Source: DATJFQ01 sp035495555 (GTDB lineage: Bacteria > Acidobacteriota > Vicinamibacteria > Vicinamibacterales > 2-12-FULL-66-21). Taken from it: a DNA stretch of 12,961 nt. The DNA lies in the NCBI GenBank assembly GCA_035495555.1, contig DATJFQ010000089.1:1-12961 (forward strand), read 5' to 3'. Both the position numbers and the translations under genes were made by a program. Positions 5,514 through 12,961 of this stretch are shown here, one piece after another. The notes under the pieces are model-generated. The model ran no database searches and was not told the origin of the DNA. It saw only the letters and a program-made list of their open reading frames with translations. How positions within the stretch are numbered: position 1 is the first letter of the stretch; the number at the start of each line of letters is the position of its first letter.

Positions 5514-8500
5514 AGGCCATCGCTGGCTCACTGTTCTCGCTCGACGTGCTGGGCGGCCTCGCGGCCGAACAATCCGGTGCGCACTCCCTGCGCACTACCG
5601 TAGAGCGCGCGTTGAGCGTTATTGGACCGGCAAGCTCGCCGAGACAGATCGCCGATGCTCTCGCGCGACCGCTTCTGCGGTCTCTCAGCCTCGAAGATCG
5701 GCTGATGGATGATGCAGGCGATTTCGTCAGCGTCCGAACGGCGACAGACACGCTGGTCGTGATCGGCGCGTGGGGCGCAGACCTCCGCCGCCTCCGGGAC
5801 TCTTCACGACGGTCGATGACTCCACGAACACGATGGTGGGTCGGGTTCAACGGCCGGTACGTGACGATCGTCGACGCGATCGCCGCGTACACGCGGCGTG
5901 CCGCCACGATCGACCTCGAGTTGCTCGTTGACGACATCGAAAGCGCGGCGGCGCTGCAGTCTGTCCTCCGCCGCGGACCGTCCGGCGAACTCGCCGGGGC
6001 AGCCGAGGCGATGGCGCTCAGCGATGCCCATCGCGTCGCCGTCAGCCGGAACCTCGAATCGGGCGTCGAGCGAGCACTCCTGCGCCTCGTCGACGGTCTG
6101 AGCACCCACAGCGGCGGCCGGCTCGCGCTCGACGCCGCCGCTGCCGATGCGTTGACGGTCGTCTACCGCGTGCTGTTTCTCCTCTTTGCGGAGGCGCGCG
6201 GTCTCGTGCCGCAGTGGCACCCCACATATCGACGCAGCTACACGATCGAATCGCTGCGAGTGGCCGTAGACCGCGGCGAACGGTCCGGAACGTGGCAGGC
6301 GCTGCAGGCGATTTCCCGGCTTGCGCATCGCGGATGCCGAGCGGGAACGCTGCGGGTGACGCCTTTCAACGGACGGCTGTTCGCACCCTCCTCTGCGCCG
6401 TCAGCGGAGCGCGCACAGGTCAGCGACGTCATGGCTGCCGAAGCGCTGCTCGCGCTGACGACACGGCCCGGCGATCGGGGCCGGCAGCGGATCAGCTACG
6501 CCGAGCTGGGTGTCGAACAGCTCGGCGCCGTTTACGAGCGCGTCCTGGATTTTTCGACGGTCCGGGAGGGCGACGGCGGGATCAAGTTCGTATCGAGCGG
6601 GCGGCGCAAAGCAACCGGGACCTTCTACACGCCCCGTTCCATGACGGAATACCTCGTGCGCCGCACGCTCGCTCCCCTCGTACTCGACGCGCGTCCGGAA
6701 CAGGTGCTCGGCATTCGCGTGCTGGATCCCGCGACGGGATCCGGCGCGTTCCTCGTCGCCGCGTGCCGGTATCTCGCCGACGCCTACGAGCGGGCGCTCG
6801 TCCGGACTGACGGCGTCCGGGTCGATGAGATCGGTCCGGCGGATCGCGCAGCCTTCCGGCGGCTCGTCGCGCAGAGATGCCTCTATGGTGTCGACCAGAA
6901 CCCCACGGCCGTGCAGCTCGCGCGCCTCTCCATCTGGCTGTGCACGCTCGCCGCGGATCGCCCGCTGACCTTTCTCGATCACCATCTCCGAACCGGCAAC
7001 AGCCTCGTGGGCGTGTCGCCGTTTCACGTGCGGGCGCAACCGCCAGTTCGCGGCCGTTCGGATGCGCGTCCGCTTCCGCTCTTCGCAGACGACGAGCTGC
7101 AGAAGTCGCTGGCGTCGACGCTCCACCAGCGGCTGCTTCTCAGCGTCAGGCCCGATGACGACGTGGAGGTCGTCCACGAGAAGGAACGCATCGTCTCATC
7201 TCTCGAGCGGCACGGTGCTCCGTTGAGCGGGTGGCGGACGCTTTCCGATGCCTGGTGCGGAGCCTGGTTTCTCGCGGAGCCACTCAGCTCGCAACTGTGG
7301 GGTGCGCTCGAGCACGCGGCTGCCGGCCGCTCGTCCGGTCTGCCGCCGGGGGAGGAGCGCCGCTGGCGTGATCGGCTGAAGGAGGCAGCAGGATCCGCGA
7401 GGGCATTCCATTGGGAGCTCGAGTTTCCCGAGGTCTTCTTCGATGAGACAGGCGCATCGCTCGAAGCGCCCGGGTTCCACGCAGTGCTCGGAAATCCGCC
7501 GTGGGACATGTTGCGCGGACCGGATTCGGCTGCGTTGTCACGTTTCGCGCGACACTCCGGTTGTTACAAGTGGCAAGGCGACGGGCACCTGAACCTCTAC
7601 CAACTGTTCGCCGAGCGGATGCTGACGCTGACTCGTCGAGGTGGCCGATTCGGGCTGCTGATGCCCTCTGGCCTGATCGCCGACCAGGGATCCGCGGAGT
7701 TGAGGCGCGTGCTGTTCGAGCAGTGCCGGGTCGATGCCCTGCTCGGGTTCGAGAACCGATCGGCGATCTTCCCGATCCACCGCGGCATCAAGTTCGCGCT
7801 CATTACGGGAACGCGTGACGGCTTGCCGTCCGCGATCCCTGCGCGGTTCGGAATGAAGTCACCTGACGTGCTGGACGACGTCCCCGACCACGGGCCTCCT
7901 CCGGCCGCCGTGCACGTGCCGCTGTCGCTCCTGCGAGATTTCAGCGGAGAGAATCTGGCGGTACCCGAGATCGCGCGTGATGCAGACCGGGTGCTTCTCG
8001 CCAACGTGCTGTCCCGCGTTCCGCTGCTCGGAGCAGACGACGGGTGGGGTGCGCGGTTCGGCCGCGAGCTGAATGCAACCGATCACAAGCCGCTGTTCGA
8101 ATCGCACGGTCTCCCTGTGTTGGAGGGCAAACTGATCCGGCCATTCGAAGCGCACACGGAGCAATCCGAAGCCTTCATCGGCGCGGCCGCCGCGGAGCGC
8201 GCGCTCGGCGGTCGGCCGTTCGCGCGTCCGCGCCTCGGGTATCGGGAGGTCGCGTCGGCGACCAACAGGATCACGCTGATCGCGGCGATGGTTCCCGCAA
8301 TGAGCGTGACGACGCACACGATCTTCTGCCTGAAGACAGCGCTGCCGTTGACCGCGCAGTGGTTTCTGTGCGGGGTGTTCAACAGCCTGGTTGCGAACTA
8401 CCTGATCCGGCTTCGCGGCGGCACTCATATCCCCGCAGCCGTCATTCATCGGCTGCCGGTCCCCTGCCCTCCTCTCGGCGACCGCCGGCTGCGAGCGATC

Positions 8501-8692
8501 GCCGGCCTCGCCGAACGCCTGTCGCTCGGCCGCGTCCTCGCGATCGAAGCAGAGCTGAACGCGCGCGTGAGCGACCTCTATCAGGTCGATGCGGATGAAC
8601 TCGCCCACGTGCTGTCGACCTTCCCGCTCGTGGACGAGGCCATGAAAGCAGCCATCGCAACGGCCTGTTCGGCCGTGTCTTCTGGGATATAG
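5510..8692 (+). CDS. Eco57I/PglX-like adenine-N6 DNA methyltransferase
   Basis: This 1060-residue protein should transfer a methyl group from S-adenosylmethionine to adenine N6 in a specific DNA sequence. The sequence shows a pre-catalytic motif TGTFYTPRSMTEYLVR (369-384) and motif I VLDPATGSGAFLV (404-416). The segment GVDQNPTAVQLARLSIW follows (460-476), then a helical insertion of about 140 residues, EFPEVFF (638-644) and the catalytic NPPW (662-665). The C-terminal third (about 800-1060) is the likely target-recognition region. The N-terminal 240 residues resemble the head of type IIG enzymes, including the FLLFAEARGLVP segment (223-234). Where such enzymes carry a PD-(D/E)xK nuclease motif, I see LVVIGAWGADL (82-92) without the Glu-x-Lys pair. 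The GTG start overlaps the helicase stop (GTGA), and GGAG lies 9 nt upstream. The best matches in kind are DISARM DrmMI and BREX PglX; the exact family needs a profile search. Confidence 0.9.
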   Translation: MKAIAGSLFSLDVLGGLAAEQSGAHSLRTTVERALSVIGPASSPRQIADALARPLLRSLSLEDRLMDDAGDFVSVRTATDTLVVIGAWGADLRRLRDSSRRSMTPRTRWWVGFNGRYVTIVDAIAAYTRRAATIDLELLVDDIESAAALQSVLRRGPSGELAGAAEAMALSDAHRVAVSRNLESGVERALLRLVDGLSTHSGGRLALDAAAADALTVVYRVLFLLFAEARGLVPQWHPTYRRSYTIESLRVAVDRGERSGTWQALQAISRLAHRGCRAGTLRVTPFNGRLFAPSSAPSAERAQVSDVMAAEALLALTTRPGDRGRQRISYAELGVEQLGAVYERVLDFSTVREGDGGIKFVSSGRRKATGTFYTPRSMTEYLVRRTLAPLVLDARPEQVLGIRVLDPATGSGAFLVAACRYLADAYERALVRTDGVRVDEIGPADRAAFRRLVAQRCLYGVDQNPTAVQLARLSIWLCTLAADRPLTFLDHHLRTGNSLVGVSPFHVRAQPPVRGRSDARPLPLFADDELQKSLASTLHQRLLLSVRPDDDVEVVHEKERIVSSLERHGAPLSGWRTLSDAWCGAWFLAEPLSSQLWGALEHAAAGRSSGLPPGEERRWRDRLKEAAGSARAFHWELEFPEVFFDETGASLEAPGFHAVLGNPPWDMLRGPDSAALSRFARHSGCYKWQGDGHLNLYQLFAERMLTLTRRGGRFGLLMPSGLIADQGSAELRRVLFEQCRVDALLGFENRSAIFPIHRGIKFALITGTRDGLPSAIPARFGMKSPDVLDDVPDHGPPPAAVHVPLSLLRDFSGENLAVPEIARDADRVLLANVLSRVPLLGADDGWGARFGRELNATDHKPLFESHGLPVLEGKLIRPFEAHTEQSEAFIGAAAAERALGGRPFARPRLGYREVASATNRITLIAAMVPAMSVTTHTIFCLKTALPLTAQWFLCGVFNSLVANYLIRLRGGTHIPAAVIHRLPVPCPPLGDRRLRAIAGLAERLSLGRVLAIEAELNARVSDLYQVDADELAHVLSTFPLVDEAMKAAIATACSAVSSGI

Positions 8693-8705
8693 TGGCCTTC
8701 TCCGC

Positions 8706-10223
8706 ATGGCCAATTACGGGTTCGCGATTGACCTCCGGAAATGCATCGGATGTCACGCGTGCACGATCGCGTGCAAGGCTGAGCATCAGATTCCGGTGGG
8801 CGTCAATCGGTGCTGGGTGAAGACGGTCGAAAAGGGCACGTTCCCCGACACCCGCCGCTTTTTCTTCCCGGTCCTCTGCAACCAGTGCACGGACGCGCCG
8901 TGCGTGCGCATCTGTCCGACCCGGGCGCTCTTCAAGCGCCGAGACGGCATCGTCGACCTGCACGGAGACAGCTGCATCGGATGCCGCGCGTGCATGGAAG
9001 CGTGCCCCTACGATCAATTGTTCATCGATCCGAATACGCACACGGCCGAGAAGTGCAACTTCTGCGCGAACCGCGTCGAAAACCAGCTGCTCCCGGCGTG
9101 CGTGAGCGTCTGCCCGACGGAGTGCCGCATTTTCGGCGACCTCGAGGATCCGGCGAGCGAAGTGGCGCAAATCGTCCAGCGGGAGGCGTTCAGCGTCAGG
9201 AAGCCGGAAAAAGGCACGGGGCCGAAGATCTTTTACATCGCGGCCGAAGACAGCGCGATTCGCCCGGAGGATTCTGCGCGACCGCTCTTCTATAAAGAAG
9301 GACAGGTTCATCTGCGGCCCGTCGGCGCGCCGCTGCCCGATCCGGAGTCGCCCGGGGATCCTCGCGTGGACTACGACACGCCGCATCGCAAGCCGTGGGG
9401 CGCGGACATGGTGCTGTACTTGTTTCTCAAGGCGGTGTCGACGGGTGCCATGCTGGTCGCCGCGTTGCTGTGGCTCATCGGTTCGCGCGGCCCGCTCGTC
9501 ACGCTCGTCGCGCCCGCAATTTCAATCGTGACGATCGCGATTACCGCGGTGGTCCTCGTCGTCGATCTCGAGCGGCCCGAGCGCTTCTATTACATCCTCA
9601 CCCGGTCGAACTGGCGCTCCTGGATGGTGTGGGGGGCGTGGTTTCTCACCGCGCACGGCGCGCTCAGCGCGCTGTGGTTGGTCTTTGGCTGGCTGCGCGT
9701 GCCCGCTGGCTTGACGCTGCTGGCGTGGCCGGTCGGCATCGTCGCGATTCTCGCGACGTCGTATACCGGATTCCTGTTCGCTCAGGGTCTCGGACGCGAT
9801 CTGTGGCAGGGGCCGCACGCGGCCATCCATCTCGTCGCGCAATCCGGCGGCGCGGGGGCCGCGTCGCTGCTGATTGCCGCGCTGTTCGTGCCGCCGCAGG
9901 ACGCCGGGAGCGTCGATGCACTGACGTGGGTCCTTGGCGGCTCGGTCGCCGCGCACCTGATGATCCTGCTGTTCGACAACGTGTTCGCGCCGAGTCCGAC
10001 CCGCCACCACGAGCTTGCGCTCGAAACGATTCGACGCGGGCCCTACGCGCGTCTCTTCTGGGGCGTCGCGATCACGGCTGGCGGCGTGGTGCCGCTGCTG
10101 CTGGTGCTCGCAACCACTTCGCTGCCCCTCGGCCTCGAAATCGCGTCGGTGCTCGCGCTTGCAGGAAGCGCCGCGTGGGAATACATCTGGGTCGAGGCGG
10201 GCCAGAGCGTTCCGCTGAGCTGA
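8706..10223 (+). CDS. Fused four-cluster ferredoxin and NrfD/PsrC-type membrane subunit
   Basis: This 505-residue protein joins the electron-transfer and quinone-binding subunits of a molybdoenzyme complex, which are normally separate (PsrB and PsrC, or NrfC and NrfD). Residues 1-145 hold four cysteine groups: 13/16/19/23, 58/61/66/70, 90/93/96/100 and 117/120/132/136. That is enough for four [4Fe-4S] clusters in the PsrB pattern. Residues 232-500 contain eight hydrophobic helices and the NrfD-like segment DLERPERFYYIL (288-299). Loops 2-3, 4-5 and 6-7 carry the positive charges, which by the positive-inside rule puts the iron-sulfur head in the cytoplasm; no Tat signal is present. The start is 13 nt after the methylase stop, with no clear ribosome-binding site. 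The catalytic subunit follows after 3 nt, so the pair forms one operon. It should pass electrons between the Mo-enzyme and the quinone pool. Confidence 0.9.
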   Translation: MANYGFAIDLRKCIGCHACTIACKAEHQIPVGVNRCWVKTVEKGTFPDTRRFFFPVLCNQCTDAPCVRICPTRALFKRRDGIVDLHGDSCIGCRACMEACPYDQLFIDPNTHTAEKCNFCANRVENQLLPACVSVCPTECRIFGDLEDPASEVAQIVQREAFSVRKPEKGTGPKIFYIAAEDSAIRPEDSARPLFYKEGQVHLRPVGAPLPDPESPGDPRVDYDTPHRKPWGADMVLYLFLKAVSTGAMLVAALLWLIGSRGPLVTLVAPAISIVTIAITAVVLVVDLERPERFYYILTRSNWRSWMVWGAWFLTAHGALSALWLVFGWLRVPAGLTLLAWPVGIVAILATSYTGFLFAQGLGRDLWQGPHAAIHLVAQSGGAGAASLLIAALFVPPQDAGSVDALTWVLGGSVAAHLMILLFDNVFAPSPTRHHELALETIRRGPYARLFWGVAITAGGVVPLLLVLATTSLPLGLEIASVLALAGSAAWEYIWVEAGQSVPLS

Positions 10224-10226
10224 CGC

Positions 10227-12961
10227 ATGTTCAAGAGTCATCCTGATCCGTCGGAGTGGGACGACTACGTGGACTACGAGTCCACGAGCTGGCCCCGCAA
10301 GGACCGCCGCCACTACTGGATCATTCCCAGCATCTGCTTCAACTGCGAGTCGGCGTGCGGCGTGCTCGCGTACGTCGACAAGGAGACGCTGAAGGTCCGC
10401 AAGGTCGAAGGCAACCCCGTTCACCCTGGCAGCCGCGGCCGTACATGCGCAAAGGGTGTCGTAACGCCGAATCAACTCGAGGACCCGGATCGCATCCTCT
10501 ATCCGTTGAAACGCACCGGCGAGCGCGGGGCGGGCGAGTGGCAGCGGGTGACGTGGGACGAAGCGCTCGAGGAGATCGGCGGGCGAATTCGAAAAGCCAT
10601 CGTCGAAGGACGCCGCCACGAGCTGATGTATCACGTCGGCCGTCCGGGTGAGGACGGCTACGCCAATCGCGTCCTGCAGGCATGGGGCGTCGACGGGCAC
10701 AACAGCCACACGAACGTCTGCTCGTCTTCTGCGCGCCTCGGGCATTTTCTGTGGACCGGCGCTGATCGGCCCTCGCCCGATTACGCAAACGCGAAGACGA
10801 TCCTGCTGCTCTCCTCTCACCTGGAGACGGGACACTATTTCAACCCGCACGCGCAGCGCATCATCGAGTCGAAGTCCAAGGGAGGCACGCTCATCACCAT
10901 CGACCCGCGGCTGTCGAATTCTTCGGCAAAGGCGGATCTGTGGCTGCCCGCGTATCCGGGCACCGAAGCGGCGCTGCTGCTGGCGATCGCGAAATATCTG
11001 CTGGACGAGGATCTCTACGATCGCGAGTTCGTGCGGAACTGGGTCAACTGGCGGGACTATCTTGCCGCGGAGCGGCCGGAACTCCCGCCGACCTTCGAAA
11101 GCTTCGTCGCGGCTCTGAAGGCACTCTATGCGGAGTTCACGCCGGAGTTCGCTGCGGCTGAAACAGGCGTGGCCGCCGAACGCATCGTCCAGGCCGCAAA
11201 AGCGATCGCCGCTGCCGGAAGCGCGTTCGCGACCCACAGCTGGCGCTCGGCTGCCGCGGGGAATCTCTGGGGGTGGCAGATCACCCGCTGCCTGTATCTT
11301 CTTGTCGTCCTCACGGGAAGCGTCGGATCGGTCGGCGGCGTAAACCTGCACGTCACCAACAAGTTCGTCCCGAAGCACCCGAATCCGCCGCCGGCGCCGG
11401 AATACTGGAACGAGCTGCTGTTCCCGCGCGAATTCCCGCTCGCCTTCCACGAGCTCAGTTATCTGCTGCCGCACTTCCTGAAAGAAGGCCGCGGAAAGAT
11501 CGACGTCTACTTCACACGCGTGTACAACCCGCTCTGGACGAATCCCGACGGCTTCTCGTGGATGGAGATGCTGCAGGATCGGGAGAAAGTCGGGCTGCAC
11601 GTCTCGCTCTCGCCGACATGGAGCGAGACGGCGTGGTTTGCCGATTACATCCTCCCGATGGGCCTCGGGACGGAGCGCCACGACACCATGAGCCAGGAAA
11701 CGCACGCCGGCCAGTGGCTCGGGTTCCGGCAGCCCGTTGTGCGGGTCGCTCGGGAGAAGCGCGGCGAGCGGACGGATGCGACGTACGAGAGCAACCCGGG
11801 AGAGGTCTGGGAGGAATCCGAGTTCTGGGTCGCACTGAGCTGGAAAATCGATCCGGACGGGTCCCTCGGGATCCGCCGTTATTTCGAGAGCCCGTATCGT
11901 CCGGGACAACCCATCACGATGGACGAGTACTACGGCTGGATGTTCGAGCATTCCGTGCCCGGACTGCCCGAAGCCGCCGCCCGCGAGCAGCTCACGCCGC
12001 TGCAGTACATGCGCAAGTATGGTGTGTTCAAAGTCTCAGACCACGCTTACAGCCGCGCCAACGAACGGCCGCTCACGCAAGACGAACTGGCCGGGACGAC
12101 GACCTCGGAGGACAGCGGGACCGTTCTTCGCGACGGGATAATTGCCGGCGTCGTCGTGGGCGGCGTCGCGCGCGCCGGCTTCAACACGCCCTCGCGCCGA
12201 TTGGAGTTCTACTCTCCGACCCTCGCCGCCTGGAACTGGGCGGAACACGCGGTCCCGCGGTATGTGCCGAGCCAGGTCTACTGGCGCGACCTCGACCGCT
12301 CCGCCGGCGAGTTCGATCTGCTCCCCAACTTCCGCCTGCCGACCCTCGTGCACACGCGGTCGGCTGTTAAATGGCTGTACGAGATTTCACACACGAACCC
12401 GCTCTGGATTGCCACCGCGGACGCGCGCACGTACGACATCAAGACAGGCGATCTGGTGCGAGTCCGCACGCGGATCGGCTACTTCGTGACGCGCGCATGG
12501 GTGACCGAAGGCATCCGGCCGGGCGTCCTTGGCATGTCGCATCACCTCGGCCGATGGCGTCTCAAGGAGGAGCTTGGCGGCGCGCGCACGGCGACCGCGC
12601 TGGTCACGATCGCCAGGTCCGGCTCCGGGCGGTATCGGATGCAGCAGGTTCACGGCGCGCAGCCGTTCGAAAGCAGCGATCCGGACAGCCAGCGGATCTG
12701 GTGGAACGAAGTCGGCGTGCATCAGAACATCACGTTCCCGGTCCAGCCGGATCCCGTCAGCGGAATGCACTGCTGGCACCAGCGCGTCAGGCTCGAGAAA
12801 GCCGCGCCCGGAGACCAATACGGCGACATCGAGGTCGACACCGACCTGGCGCATGAGGCGTATAAAGAATGGATGCGGAACACGCGGCCCGCGCCCGGTC
12901 CGGGCGGGCTGCGGCGCCCGCTGTGGTTCGATCGTCCGCTTCGTCCAGTTGCTTCGGCGTA
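10227..12961 (+). CDS. Molybdopterin-dependent oxidoreductase catalytic subunit, PsrA-like
   Basis: The frame from the ATG at 10227 is open for 911 codons to the window edge. The final two bases are TA, so the stop codon is probably cut by the edge. It encodes a DMSO-reductase-superfamily enzyme with bis-molybdopterin guanine dinucleotide. An N-terminal [4Fe-4S] site is formed by Cys37, Cys40, Cys44 and Cys74, the last in RTCAKG. Cys165 in SHTNVCSSSAR is the likely Mo/W ligand, as in polysulfide/thiosulfate reductases. The ETAWFADYILPMGLGTERHD segment is typical of this group. Residues about 690-800 form the C-terminal dinucleotide-binding domain. There is no twin-arginine signal, unlike PsrA, PhsA or TtrA, so the enzyme probably stays cytoplasmic on its fused iron-sulfur/NrfD partner. 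The substrate cannot be told from sequence; sulfur compounds, formate or another oxyanion are open. The start is 3 nt after the partner's stop. Confidence 0.9.
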   Translation, partial: MFKSHPDPSEWDDYVDYESTSWPRKDRRHYWIIPSICFNCESACGVLAYVDKETLKVRKVEGNPVHPGSRGRTCAKGVVTPNQLEDPDRILYPLKRTGERGAGEWQRVTWDEALEEIGGRIRKAIVEGRRHELMYHVGRPGEDGYANRVLQAWGVDGHNSHTNVCSSSARLGHFLWTGADRPSPDYANAKTILLLSSHLETGHYFNPHAQRIIESKSKGGTLITIDPRLSNSSAKADLWLPAYPGTEAALLLAIAKYLLDEDLYDREFVRNWVNWRDYLAAERPELPPTFESFVAALKALYAEFTPEFAAAETGVAAERIVQAAKAIAAAGSAFATHSWRSAAAGNLWGWQITRCLYLLVVLTGSVGSVGGVNLHVTNKFVPKHPNPPPAPEYWNELLFPREFPLAFHELSYLLPHFLKEGRGKIDVYFTRVYNPLWTNPDGFSWMEMLQDREKVGLHVSLSPTWSETAWFADYILPMGLGTERHDTMSQETHAGQWLGFRQPVVRVAREKRGERTDATYESNPGEVWEESEFWVALSWKIDPDGSLGIRRYFESPYRPGQPITMDEYYGWMFEHSVPGLPEAAAREQLTPLQYMRKYGVFKVSDHAYSRANERPLTQDELAGTTTSEDSGTVLRDGIIAGVVVGGVARAGFNTPSRRLEFYSPTLAAWNWAEHAVPRYVPSQVYWRDLDRSAGEFDLLPNFRLPTLVHTRSAVKWLYEISHTNPLWIATADARTYDIKTGDLVRVRTRIGYFVTRAWVTEGIRPGVLGMSHHLGRWRLKEELGGARTATALVTIARSGSGRYRMQQVHGAQPFESSDPDSQRIWWNEVGVHQNITFPVQPDPVSGMHCWHQRVRLEKAAPGDQYGDIEVDTDLAHEAYKEWMRNTRPAPGPGGLRRPLWFDRPLRPVASA

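Noticed and set aside
8660..8676. Short hairpin ACGGCC-TGTTC-GGCCGT at the end of the methylase gene as a terminator
   Set aside because: It lies inside coding sequence, the stem is 6 bp and there is no following T-run.
3042..8692. Complete DISARM or BREX system
   Set aside because: Only the helicase and methylase are present; the flanking genes belong to other processes and no drmA, drmB, drmC, pglZ or brxC is seen.
7859..9386. Minus-strand open frames opposite the methylase C-terminus and the ferredoxin domain
   Set aside because: They overlap conserved coding sequence on the plus strand, have no domain signal and no ribosome-binding site.
9522..11951. Antisense open frame of 809 codons on the minus strand across the two respiratory genes
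   Set aside because: It lies fully opposite two well-identified genes. Its translation is Arg/Asp/His-rich without any recognisable domain, typical of the shadow frame of GC-rich codon use.

Overview
The window is high-GC, gene-dense bacterial DNA. A Flp-type pilin, a heptamer repeat hairpin between genes, an Eco57I-like methylase with an SNF2-type helicase, and a molybdopterin/NrfD respiratory complex together look like a soil-type Acidobacteriota (perhaps Vicinamibacteria) genome. That assignment is an impression from gene content and style; no ribosomal marker is present to test it.

Layout. (1) 29-226, minus strand: a small Flp/Fap pilin. (2) 227-695: a divergent intergenic region with no convincing gene but several perfect palindromes and a repeated 12-mer. 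(3) 696-2842, plus strand: two genes sharing one base, a small two-helix membrane protein and a 627-residue protein with a degenerate receiver-like head, a long acidic Pro/Glu/Ala-rich middle and a basic tail. Their position opposite the pilin suggests, without proving, a link to Flp pilus assembly. (4) 2843-2998: 22 consecutive 7-nt units. The first half carries CAGT and the second half ACTG in the same register, so a plus-strand transcript can fold into one very long hairpin. (5) About 3042-8692: a two-gene, translationally coupled module of an SNF2-family helicase and an Eco57I/PglX-like adenine-N6 methyltransferase. It resembles the helicase-plus-methylase part of DISARM class 1 or BREX type 3, but no other defence gene lies beside it in the window. 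(6) 8706-12961: a fused four-cluster ferredoxin/NrfD membrane protein, followed 3 nt later by a molybdopterin-dependent catalytic subunit whose reading frame reaches the last base of the window.

How the parts relate. The helicase and methylase overlap by 4 nt and should act together on DNA, most likely as an epigenetic or anti-phage defence unit. The iron-sulfur/NrfD protein and the Mo-enzyme should form a quinone-linked membrane oxidoreductase of the polysulfide-reductase (PsrABC) type. Lack of a Tat signal and the distribution of positive charges suggest that its active site faces the cytoplasm. Only 13 nt separate the methylase from the respiratory genes, so the two modules may share a transcript although nothing links them functionally.
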